Shown here: in pieces, positions 15,523-22,835 of the stretch
How the letters are laid out: every line of letters starts with the position of its first letter
Numbering within the stretch: the stretch's first letter is position 1
Assembly (NCBI RefSeq): GCF_032154225.1
Contig: NZ_JALDYF010000015.1
Coordinates: 1 to 64,000, forward strand
Source of the DNA: Psychrobacillus sp032154225
GTDB taxonomy: Bacteria; Bacillota; Bacilli; Bacillales_A; Planococcaceae
DNA: 64,000 nucleotides
Direction: 5' to 3'
Notes under the pieces: generated by a model
What the model was told of the DNA's origin: nothing
The model's database searches: none
What the model saw: the letters and a program-made list of their open reading frames with translations, nothing else
Position numbers and translations under genes: made by a program

Positions 15523-16209
15523 ATGAGTACATATCCGAATATTTCAGCACTGACTGCTCTGCTAACAGAAAAGTCAAGAGCAGCCATACTGGCAGCTTTA
15601 ATGGATGGGAAATTCCATACAGCAAGTGAACTAGCATATATGGCTTCCATTAAACCCCAAACAGCTAGTTTTCACCTTGCAAAACTAGAAGAAAATAACC
15701 TTGTAATTTGTGAAAAAAATGGACGGTTTCGATATTTTCGATTAGCAAATGACGAGGTAGCAAATACCCTGGAGATATTTATGTCCATATCTCCTCCACC
15801 TGAAGTTCGATCTTTAACCCAATCTAGTCAATTAAAACGATTAGAAAATGCAAGAACTTGTTATGACCATTTAGCTGGACGTGTAGGTGTTAACATAACA
15901 AATTTAATGCAAGAGGCAGGATATATAGAGAGAAACAATAACAAATTTATTGTAACAGCAAAGGGAGAACTCTTTTTTAGAGACTTAGGAGTAGATTTAG
16001 TTGGTTTATCTAAAAAGCGTCGTTCTTTTTCTCATGCGTGTCTTGACTGGAGTGAACGTACTCATCATATAGGGGGTGCTTTAGGAAATGGTTTATTTGA
16101 AAGGTATATTGAATTGGGTTGGATAGAAACTAAAGCAAATTCTCGAGAAATCATTATTACTCCCCGAGGAAAATCTGGCTTTAAAGACTTTTTCGGACTA
16201 AAAATTTAG
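15523..16209 (+). CDS. ArsR-like winged-helix transcriptional regulator
   Basis: 228 residues. The winged helix is at about 5-80: SRAAILAALMDGKFHTASEL, AYMASIKPQTASFHLAKLEE, then FRYFRLAN as the wing. The longer C-terminal part (CYDHLAGRVGVNITNLMQEA, HACLDWSERTHHIGGALGNG) is of the type in larger ArsR-family proteins and contains Cys and His residues (Cys-Tyr-Asp-His, His-Ala-Cys, His-His) that might bind metal. The ATG has AGAGGTG 6 nt upstream; an upstream GTG lies inside that site. Divergent to the DMT transporter, so control of export is likely. Confidence 0.8.
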   Translation: MSTYPNISALTALLTEKSRAAILAALMDGKFHTASELAYMASIKPQTASFHLAKLEENNLVICEKNGRFRYFRLANDEVANTLEIFMSISPPPEVRSLTQSSQLKRLENARTCYDHLAGRVGVNITNLMQEAGYIERNNNKFIVTAKGELFFRDLGVDLVGLSKKRRSFSHACLDWSERTHHIGGALGNGLFERYIELGWIETKANSREIIITPRGKSGFKDFFGLKI

Positions 16210-16305
16210 ATTTGAACCCCCTTGTTTAGCACCAATATTTTACAGACAATAAAAAACACTCTTTTTATGAAGGTGTCGTACTTTCTTTATAACATTCTAG
16301 TTAAT

Positions 16306-16338
16306 GCTTATTACGCTAATTTGCCCCGTTAGCCATCC
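16306..16338. repeat. cassette-boundary repeat 20 (short form, diverged)
   Basis: GCTTATTACGCTAATTTGCC then CCGTTAGCCATCC. Arms reduced to GCTAA / TTAGC. Confidence 0.6.
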
Positions 16339-16409
16339 ATGAAGCACAAGAATCACCACTTCACCACAGAAAATGAAAGATTATAATGTTCTTTCATGGG
16401 AGTAGAAGA

Positions 16410-16443
16410 AAAAAGCTACCAAAGCGTCGTTTGGTAGCTTTTC
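16410..16443. terminator. intrinsic terminator hairpin
   Basis: AAAAGCTACCAAA pairs with TTTGGTAGCTTTT around GCGTCG, with an A-tract upstream. No gene adjoins it between 16210 and 16548. Confidence 0.7.
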
Positions 16444-16483
16444 TTAACTTAGCGTTGTAAATCCCCATAATTTTGAAGGTACT

Positions 16484-16564
16484 CCTTGTTGCACTAAACT
16501 GCTGCGTTAGTAAAAAAGGCTTTACTCCTTATTGAAGTAAAGCACCCGTTAGTTCAATAAGAAG
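16484..16564. repeat. cassette-boundary repeat 21 (long form, reference copy)
   Basis: The most complete copy: CACTAAACTGCTGCG, core GTTAG, 42-bp element TTAGTAAAAAAGGCTTTACT…GTAAAGCACCCG, second core GTTAGTTCAATAAG. The stop codon of the gene at 16549 lies in the second core. Confidence 0.95.
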
Positions 16565-17025
16565 TTACATTTTAATTGTTTTTTCGCTTCTTTTACGATG
16601 GTTGTAATTAGAGATTCCCTTGTAATTCCCTCTACATTATCGCCATATCGATAGTCGCCTATCATTTCACTAATCTCATACCATACATTTAATTCTTCGC
16701 TAACAAATTCTTCACGAACTACCTGATAAATTTCATATGCATAGTTAATTGCATTAGATTCATTATCTATTATTTGTTTTAGCAAATACCAGAAGTAATA
16801 CTTAGAACACTCAACCTGTGAAGGTTCTTCCATACCTAATTCTCTTACTGCCCTATAAAAATAATCTTCTACCTCAAAAATATTTAGAGTTTCACTTAGG
16901 GAAGAAAGTATATTTAGGGATGTAGATGTATCACTATTTTCTAACATTTTGATAGCCCAATTAACATAATCGACAGGTTCCACTTTCTTTTCGAATATTT
17001 TATAATACAACATTTTAGTTTCCAT
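16549..17025 (-). CDS. hypothetical all-helical protein
   Basis: 158 residues, starting METKMLYYKIFEKKVEPVDY, strongly acidic and almost entirely helical in pattern, without membrane segments. The ATG has AAGGAG 6 nt upstream; a GTG directly before it is too close to the site. The stop TAA is contributed by the boundary core (…CNFLLN then TAA). Its length and composition resemble small immunity-type proteins, but no specific family is recognised. It is separated from the colicin-immunity-like gene upstream only by a terminator-free short boundary, so the two are probably cotranscribed. Confidence 0.6.
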   Translation of the reverse strand: METKMLYYKIFEKKVEPVDYVNWAIKMLENSDTSTSLNILSSLSETLNIFEVEDYFYRAVRELGMEEPSQVECSKYYFWYLLKQIIDNESNAINYAYEIYQVVREEFVSEELNVWYEISEMIGDYRYGDNVEGITRESLITTIVKEAKKQLKCNFLLN

Positions 17026-17048
17026 CACTTACTCCTTTTATTTTCCTC

Positions 17049-17082
17049 TTCTTATTGAACTAAACTGCTGCGTTAGTTCAAA
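17049..17082. repeat. cassette-boundary repeat 22 (short form)
   Basis: TTCTTATTGAACTAAACTGC then TGCGTTAGTTCAAAA. No terminator. Only about 23 nt separate it from the start codon at 17025. Confidence 0.9.
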
Positions 17083-17088
17083 AAAACT

Positions 17089-17370
17089 TTAAGGGTTATT
17101 CATTAAACTATTTAATTTAACCAATGCATCACTTACTTCTCTTCTTAGTTGTTGTTCGGAAATTTCAAAGGCAGTTTCTTGTCCAGGAAGGCATTCGTGC
17201 CAATAACAATCAACTGCTTCAAAAACTCCATTTAAGACTTCGAATAGCGTGTTACCCATTCTTTCTGTCTCGTTTTTAAATGTATATAGGTAGTCACGTT
17301 CAAAATCTTCAACAGTAATTATTTCATTTATAAAATCCTCCATTAACCTTTTATACTTATAAGCAAACAT
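17089..17370 (-). CDS. colicin-immunity-like small protein
   Basis: 93 residues from ATG 17368-17370, with AGAGG 7 nt upstream; an ATG 36 nt earlier has no binding site. The pattern KRLMEDFINEIITVEDFERD, then a long acidic helix NTLFEVLNGVFEAVDCYW, and a final ISEQQLRREVSDALVKLNS is that of the bacterial self-protective colicin-like immunity family (Pfam Colicin_immun). Such proteins bind and block a cognate toxin. No toxin gene is adjacent, so it would be an orphan immunity gene. Assignment from pattern only. Confidence 0.5.
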   Translation of the reverse strand: MFAYKYKRLMEDFINEIITVEDFERDYLYTFKNETERMGNTLFEVLNGVFEAVDCYWHECLPGQETAFEISEQQLRREVSDALVKLNSLMNNP

Positions 17371-17417
17371 TTCTTTACCTCTTTTATAGATTTTTTTTGA
17401 ACCCATTCTAACGAGAT

Positions 17418-17457
17418 TCCTTTTCCAAGTAAACTGCGGCGTTAGTTGAATAAAAAC
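17418..17457. repeat. cassette-boundary repeat 23 (short form)
   Basis: TTTTCCAAGTAAACTGCGGC then GTTAGTTGAATAAAAAC. The left arm reads AAGTAAACTG, a blend of the two core types (ACTAAACTG and AGTAAAGCA). Confidence 0.8.
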
Positions 17458-17487
17458 AAAGTTATGTTCTTATTGAGGAATCGCCTG

Positions 17488-17712
17488 CTAATCTTGTGTA
17501 AGTATTAAAATAATAATAACAAACGTCATTCCTATAACACTGATTAAGGATGCAACTTTTATATAACGAATTGCACCATCAGAAATTTCAGGTTCTTCTT
17601 GGTACATCCACCGTTTTCCCCAAAATAAACTTTCTTTTGGATTGAAATAACTCCAGATTAACACCCCATATAATGGAATAATTATAATAAAACCTATAAT
17701 TATATCTCCCAT
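17488..17712 (-). CDS. two-TM small membrane protein
   Basis: 74 residues from ATG 17710-17712 (GGAGGGAG upstream); a GTG two codons earlier is also possible. A hydrophobic segment (IIIGFIIIIPLYGVLIWSYF), a conserved-looking middle NPKESLFWGKRWMYQEEPE and a second segment (VASLISVIGMTFVIIILIL) suggest a small inner-membrane protein. The middle motif recalls DUF6199-type proteins, with low certainty. Function unknown. Confidence 0.55.
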   Translation of the reverse strand: MGDIIIGFIIIIPLYGVLIWSYFNPKESLFWGKRWMYQEEPEISDGAIRYIKVASLISVIGMTFVIIILILTQD

Positions 17713-17826
17713 CTTCACATCTCCCTCCAAAAATCAAAAATTAATATACGATTGAATTTTCTGATGGTTTCAAAACACTTATCTGTACTTGAACTATTCC
17801 TACATAGAGCATCCATATATATACAT

Positions 17827-17876
17827 GCTTATTCAACTAAACTGCTTCGTTAGTTTAAGTGCATTCTTTCACAATC
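17827..17876. repeat. cassette-boundary repeat 24 (short form, extended border)
   Basis: GCTTATTCAACTAAACTGC then TTCGTTAGTTTAAGTG, followed by CATTCTTTCACAATC as in copies 1, 6 and 17. It is the last clear copy on the right side of the array. Confidence 0.85.
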
Positions 17877-18011
17877 TTTATAGTGGTCGTAACATAAGTT
17901 TCCATTAAATCCACACTTTATTCAGGTTCAACTTTACCGAAAATAACCGATTATCAGTCGTTTTGCATTAATCCTCCTTGGATCAACAGCCCGATTAAAA
18001 GAAAAAGATAT

Positions 18012-18338
18012 TCATTCACCTGGCATATGTCCAATTACTTCATTAGTGTCAGTGTCGACGAATATTAATGGTGAAGCTACTCTATCTTCTAAAGAAACAA
18101 TTAATATTTCTTTCCCTATATAATTTATATCTAGAGTTTTATAGCTATCATCAGCAATCGTTTTCCTTATTGATGCACTTTCCCAGTCTTCTTTAGAATA
18201 ACTCCATCCTTGCTCATCGCTGAAATTCCACACAGTTGCTCTTATCTCTTCATAAACCTCATTGTCTTCATTGTTATTCGAACAACCGACAATTAGCAGT
18301 GACGAAATAATTATTAAAAATATAAATTTAATCCTCAA
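18012..18338 (-). CDS. small lipoprotein
   Basis: 108 residues. The signal peptide is MRIKFIFLIIISSLLIVGC (lipobox LIVGC, Cys ~19). A short acidic linker and a ~75-residue domain ending FVDTDTNEVIGHMPGE follow. The start is TTG at 18336-18338 with AGGAGG 6 nt upstream. It lies just outside boundary repeat 24. As the next three boundaries (24, 23, 22) carry no terminator, this gene may head a transcript running down to 16549. No family recognised. Confidence 0.65.
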   Translation of the reverse strand: MRIKFIFLIIISSLLIVGCSNNNEDNEVYEEIRATVWNFSDEQGWSYSKEDWESASIRKTIADDSYKTLDINYIGKEILIVSLEDRVASPLIFVDTDTNEVIGHMPGE

Positions 18339-18427
18339 ACTTTTCCTCCTTTTATTGAGCTAGCCAGCTAAACTCCTTACCTTCTATCTCCTAATTTTAT
18401 CTATTTCAATAAAATCCTTTAATTCGC

Positions 18428-18460
18428 AAAAAAACACCACTATCATAGCGATAGTGGTGT
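18428..18460 (-). terminator. intrinsic terminator
   Basis: ACACCACTATC pairs with GATAGTGGTGT. On the minus strand a run of seven T follows, fitting termination of the gene at 18464. Confidence 0.85.
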
Positions 18461-18463
18461 AAA

Positions 18464-18736
18464 CTATAATGCACTGTTACTAGTTTCATTTTCAGGTTTT
18501 GAAAATATATATCCTGAGATCGAAACCAAAGCGACAAGTATAGATAAAAACATTACAAGAAGTATTTCTTCTATTTGCATAAAAGGACTTATTCCAAAAA
18601 TAATTAAGAACGATAAAATCATTACGACAAGGAAAAATAGGTTATATCTCTTTTGTTTTTCAGTCGGTACAAAATAAAAGATAGGCCCAAAAATAAGAGA
18701 ACTAACGCAAAAGAATAGAATGAATAAAATATACAT
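18464..18736 (-). CDS. three-TM hypothetical membrane protein
   Basis: 90 residues with three hydrophobic segments (ILFILFFCVSSLIFGPIFYF, LFFLVVMILSFLIIFGI, EILLVMFLSILVALVSISGY) and a short polar tail. AGGAGG lies 6 nt before the ATG. No family recognised. Confidence 0.6.
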   Translation of the reverse strand: MYILFILFFCVSSLIFGPIFYFVPTEKQKRYNLFFLVVMILSFLIIFGISPFMQIEEILLVMFLSILVALVSISGYIFSKPENETSNSAL

Positions 18737-18829
18737 AATTTCCTCCTAGATATTCTGAATTTCACACTCCCTAGTTCTTAATATATGCATAGATTACCTT
18801 GGTTAATTCAATAGATTTGAGATTATATA

Positions 18830-19708
18830 TTATTTTTTTTGCTCGGACATTCTTCTTTTAACAACCCAATACACAACATACCCAACACCAGCTAAAATAA
18901 GAAGCACTGGTAAATTCCCAAGGAAAAACACAATAATTGCTGACCCTGTGGCTAACAGTCTGTTTGTACTTGTCACGAATTGCTTTTTCGTTTTCTCCCA
19001 AGTGTTCAATTCTTCATTGTCTAGCTTCGGAACAATTACCCGGCTTTCAATCATAAACAGTTCAACCGTCGAAAAAGACGTCTGATTTTCAAGGTATTTT
19101 ATCTGCCCAACCATCACTTCAATTTCTTCTTGTACCTTTGCCAAGTCGGCAGAAATTTTCAGTAAATCCTCTGTTTTCTCTGCATTTTTCATAAATTCAA
19201 GCAATCTTTCCTCAACCGCACGTTTCGATTTCAAACGCGATGACAAATCTACATATTGCTCCGTAACGTCTTGCCCTGTCACATTGCGTTCCAATATTTT
19301 AGAGACTCCTTCCTCTGCATCTGATAGAAATGCCTCAAAATGCTTCTCAGGTATTCGAACAGTCATCTGTCCGCTCTTCGTTTGCTCATCTTCTTGAAAC
19401 GTATTTGACTCGACTATATAACCACCATACTTTTTCACTTTTTGTTCGATATTACTTTGTGCTTTTGAAAGCTCTTTTACATTTGCTCTTATCGTTGCTT
19501 GATGAATAATCATGCGCTCAGTAGTAGTGACCCCATCTGAAACAACAGATTCCTCTACAGGAGCTTCTTCCCTCTCCATTGCCATTTCATTCGAAAGTTG
19601 CTCAGAGTCTTCCGATTTCTGCTCCATAGCCTTTTCAGAATCACTACTGCAAGCAGCCAATAAAACAAACAAACTTCCAAGCAATAAATAACAAAACACC
19701 TTCTTCAT
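18830..19708 (-). CDS. DUF4349 domain lipoprotein
   Basis: 292 residues. Lipoprotein signal MKKVFCYLLLGSLFVLLAAC (Cys ~20), Glu/Ser-rich linker to ~65, then the DUF4349 domain (RMIIHQATIRANVKELSKAQ, YGGYIVESNTFQ, QMTVRIPEKHFEAFLSDAEE, VTEQYVDLSSRLKSK). A long helix and a C-terminal membrane segment (IIVFFLGNLPVLLILAGVGY) with basic tail follow. It is therefore anchored at both ends with the domain outside. GGGGAG lies 7 nt before the ATG. Role of the family unknown; possibly an envelope-associated sensor or scaffold. Confidence 0.8.
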   Translation of the reverse strand: MKKVFCYLLLGSLFVLLAACSSDSEKAMEQKSEDSEQLSNEMAMEREEAPVEESVVSDGVTTTERMIIHQATIRANVKELSKAQSNIEQKVKKYGGYIVESNTFQEDEQTKSGQMTVRIPEKHFEAFLSDAEEGVSKILERNVTGQDVTEQYVDLSSRLKSKRAVEERLLEFMKNAEKTEDLLKISADLAKVQEEIEVMVGQIKYLENQTSFSTVELFMIESRVIVPKLDNEELNTWEKTKKQFVTSTNRLLATGSAIIVFFLGNLPVLLILAGVGYVVYWVVKRRMSEQKK

Positions 19709-19900
19709 ACTCCATCTCCCCTTTTAAATAAGCAGACGACTCTACACAACAAAAGTTACAATTTTCTGAAATTCATTACTCTACTACGCTAATAAAGCAT
19801 CTAATTAGCAGATGAGAAATTTTTACTTTTTTCTCAAAAACGCTTAAATTTTTAGAAAGTTTCGATAGAATAGAGTTATAAATTGAAGGAGGGGTCTACA

Positions 19901-21568
19901 GTGGGAAAAGCAAATGAAAAAATTATTCGATATCGTGGAACAGAGTTAAATACAAAAGGGTGGCTTCAGGAAGCTGCACTTCGAATGCTGATGAACAACT
20001 TAGATGCAGAAGTGGCAGAGCATCCAGATGAGCTTGTTGTGTACGGTGGAATTGGGAAAGCTGCACGTAATTGGGAAGCATTCGATGCAATCGTTCGCTC
20101 GTTAAAAGAACTTGAAAACGACGAAACATTACTCGTGCAATCTGGAAAACCTGTTGCCGTATTCAAATCTCACGCAGATGCACCTCGCGTACTTATTGCA
20201 AATTCAAACCTAGTACCTGCCTTCGCCACATGGGATCATTTTCATGAACTCGATAAAAAAGGGCTTATGATGTACGGACAAATGACGGCTGGTAGTTGGA
20301 TTTATATTGGCTCTCAAGGAATTGTACAAGGAACATACGAAACATTTGCCGAGTTAGCAAAACAGCATTTCAATGGCTCTTTAAAAAATACGATTACACT
20401 TACTGCTGGATTAGGAGGAATGGGTGCTGCTCAACCACTTGCTGTAACAATGAATGGTGGAGTTTGTATTGGTATTGATGTGGATGAAACACGTATCGAC
20501 CGCCGCATCGAAACACGCTACACAGATGTGAAAACGCATACATTGGACGAAGCCATTCGCTTAGCAGAAGAAGCAAAACAAGAAGGTAAAGCTCTTTCAA
20601 TTGGGCTAGTAGGGAATGCATCGGATATTTTACCTGAAATGATTGCACGTGGTTTTATTCCTGACGTATTAACTGACCAGACATCTGCTCATGATCCGTT
20701 AAATGGCTATGTACCATCACAAATGAGCTTAGTAGACGCATTGAAATTACGAACAGAAAATCCTGAGAAATACGTAACTTTATCAAAAGCATCGATGGAT
20801 AAACATGTGCGTGCAATGGTAGACATGATGGATAAAGGTGCAGTGACATTCGATTATGGGAATAATATTCGCCAAGTTGCAAAAGATGAAGGATTTGAGC
20901 GTGCATTCGATTTCCCTGGATTTGTTCCTGCATACATTCGTCCACAGTTTTGCGAAGGAAAAGGACCTTTCCGTTGGGTAGCATTATCAGGTGATCCTGA
21001 GGATATTTATAAAACAGACGAAGTAATTTTACGTGAATTTAGCTATAACACTCATTTATGTAACTGGATTAAAATGGCGCGTGAAAAAATCGAATTCCAA
21101 GGGCTTCCTTCTCGTATTTGTTGGTTAGGTTACGGTGAGCGTGCTCGCTTTGGAAAAATCATTAATGATATGGTCGCTTCTGGTGAATTAAAAGCACCAA
21201 TTGTTATTGGGCGAGACCATCTCGATTCAGGTTCAGTAGCTTCCCCAAATCGTGAAACAGAAGCGATGAAAGATGGCTCTGATGCAGTTGCCGACTGGCC
21301 AATTTTAAACGCAATGATCAACGCTGTTGGCGGAGCAACATGGGTTTCTGTTCATCACGGTGGTGGCGTTGGAATGGGCTACTCCATCCATGCAGGAATG
21401 GTCATTGTCGCAGACGGCACAAAAGAAGCAGAAGCTCGACTTGAGCGAGTATTAACTTCAGATCCTGGAATGGGCATTGTACGTCACTTCGACGCTGGAT
21501 ATGAGCTTGCAGAAAAAACAGCGCGAGAAAAAGGTGTTCACATTCCGATGATGGAACAGGAGGGTTAA
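19901..21568 (+). CDS. hutU: urocanate hydratase
   Basis: 555 residues, usual size for HutU (EC 4.2.1.49), which hydrates urocanate to 4-imidazolone-5-propionate with tightly bound NAD+. The NAD-binding LGGMGAAQPLAVTMNGGVC lies near residue 175, then GIDVDETRIDRRIETRYTD. Other conserved parts are PDVLTDQTSAHDPLNGYVP, RPQFCEGKGPFRWVALSGD, GRDHLDSGSVASPNRETE and HHGGGVGMGYSIHAG. The start is GTG at 19901, because GGAGGGG lies 6 nt upstream; the longer frame runs through that site. First gene of hutU-hutI-hutG-hutH. Confidence 0.97.
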   Translation: MGKANEKIIRYRGTELNTKGWLQEAALRMLMNNLDAEVAEHPDELVVYGGIGKAARNWEAFDAIVRSLKELENDETLLVQSGKPVAVFKSHADAPRVLIANSNLVPAFATWDHFHELDKKGLMMYGQMTAGSWIYIGSQGIVQGTYETFAELAKQHFNGSLKNTITLTAGLGGMGAAQPLAVTMNGGVCIGIDVDETRIDRRIETRYTDVKTHTLDEAIRLAEEAKQEGKALSIGLVGNASDILPEMIARGFIPDVLTDQTSAHDPLNGYVPSQMSLVDALKLRTENPEKYVTLSKASMDKHVRAMVDMMDKGAVTFDYGNNIRQVAKDEGFERAFDFPGFVPAYIRPQFCEGKGPFRWVALSGDPEDIYKTDEVILREFSYNTHLCNWIKMAREKIEFQGLPSRICWLGYGERARFGKIINDMVASGELKAPIVIGRDHLDSGSVASPNRETEAMKDGSDAVADWPILNAMINAVGGATWVSVHHGGGVGMGYSIHAGMVIVADGTKEAEARLERVLTSDPGMGIVRHFDAGYELAEKTAREKGVHIPMMEQEG

Positions 21569-21574
21569 GAAGTA

Positions 21575-22834
21575 ATGACAAAACCTATTTGGATTAAGCA
21601 TGCAGCGCAGCTCGTCACATTGCAACATGAATTAGCTGGCCCTCGCATAAAAGAAGCGATGAGTCATTTAGCTATCATTGAAGACGGAAGTGTATGGCTC
21701 GAGGACGGCATCATTCAAGCAGTTGGTACTACTAAAGAGCTTGAAGAAACATATACAGCTCGTTCCGATGAAGCAGAAATCGTTGATGCAACAGGTCATC
21801 TCGTAACACCAGGTCTTGTTGACCCCCACACTCATGTAGCATTTGGTGGAAGCCGCGAGCGAGAGTTTGAAATGCGCTTAGAGGGCGCAACATACATGGA
21901 CATCATGAATGCTGGTGGCGGAATTCACGCAACAACTCGAATGACACGCACTGCAACGGAAGATGAACTAGTTCGCCAAACGACTAAAAGATTAGATTCA
22001 TTTTTAGCACACGGCGTGACAACTGTCGAAGGAAAAAGCGGCTACGGTCTTGATTTAGAAACAGAGCTAAAGCAATTACGTGTGATGAAACGATTGCAAG
22101 CCGAACATCCAATGGATATCGTCCCAACGTTTATGGGTGCTCACGCTGTTCCAACTGAGTATAAAGGACGAGAAGAGGAATATGTAGATCTCATTATTAA
22201 TGAAATGCTACCAGTTGTTGCAAAAGAAAATCTCGCAAAGTTTAATGATGTGTTTTGTGAGGTAGGTGTTTTCACTCCTGAACAGTCCGAGCGCATTTTA
22301 GAAGCTGGCAAATTGCATGGGCTTGTTCCTAAAATACATGCGGATGAAATTGAACCTTATCAAGGGGCAGAGCTTGCTGCAAAGGTTGGGGCTGTTTCTG
22401 CAGAGCATTTATTAAAAGCTTCAGATGAAGGTATTCAAGCAATGGCGGAACAAGGTGTTATCGCTTGTTTATTGCCAGCCACTGCACTTTATTTAAGAGA
22501 AACAGCAGCAAGAGGAAGAGTAATGATTGATGCAGGAGTACCCGTTGCGATTTCTACAGATTGCAACCCAGGTTCTTCCCCTACAACTTCTATGCCTCTT
22601 GTGATGAACTTAGCATGTATTTCTATGCGTTTAACACCTGCTGAAAGCTTGTGCGCAGCAACTTATAACGCAGCATGTGCTATTCAAATGGAAGATAAAG
22701 TCGGTTCTCTCGAAGTTGGAAAGCAGGCAGATATCGTTCTTTGGAGCGTTCAAAACTATCAAGAATTACAGTATTTATTTGGTGTGAATCATGTACAGTC
22801 TGTTTGGAAAAAAGGAGTAAAGGTGGTCGGTTAA
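21575..22834 (+). CDS. hutI: imidazolonepropionase
   Basis: 419 residues, an amidohydrolase-fold enzyme (EC 3.5.2.7) that opens the imidazolone ring to N-formimidoyl-L-glutamate. Metal ligands appear in VDPHTHVAFGG (~residue 78), GAHAVP, KIHADEIEPYQGAELAAKVG, SAEHL and STDCNPGSSPT (Asp ~328). Starts 6 nt after hutU with GGAGGG upstream. Cytosolic third step of histidine degradation. Confidence 0.96.
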   Translation: MTKPIWIKHAAQLVTLQHELAGPRIKEAMSHLAIIEDGSVWLEDGIIQAVGTTKELEETYTARSDEAEIVDATGHLVTPGLVDPHTHVAFGGSREREFEMRLEGATYMDIMNAGGGIHATTRMTRTATEDELVRQTTKRLDSFLAHGVTTVEGKSGYGLDLETELKQLRVMKRLQAEHPMDIVPTFMGAHAVPTEYKGREEEYVDLIINEMLPVVAKENLAKFNDVFCEVGVFTPEQSERILEAGKLHGLVPKIHADEIEPYQGAELAAKVGAVSAEHLLKASDEGIQAMAEQGVIACLLPATALYLRETAARGRVMIDAGVPVAISTDCNPGSSPTTSMPLVMNLACISMRLTPAESLCAATYNAACAIQMEDKVGSLEVGKQADIVLWSVQNYQELQYLFGVNHVQSVWKKGVKVVG

Positions 22835-22835
22835 T

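Noticed and set aside
261..17876. CRISPR array
   Set aside because: The repeats are spaced by whole genes of varying length, differ in form, and no cas genes are present.
17954..17968. Four-codon ORF with perfect AAGGAGG (ATG CAA AAC GAC TGA, minus strand)
   Set aside because: The SD and spacing are good, but the frame ends at once and the next frame has no start. It may be a relic; no function can be supported.
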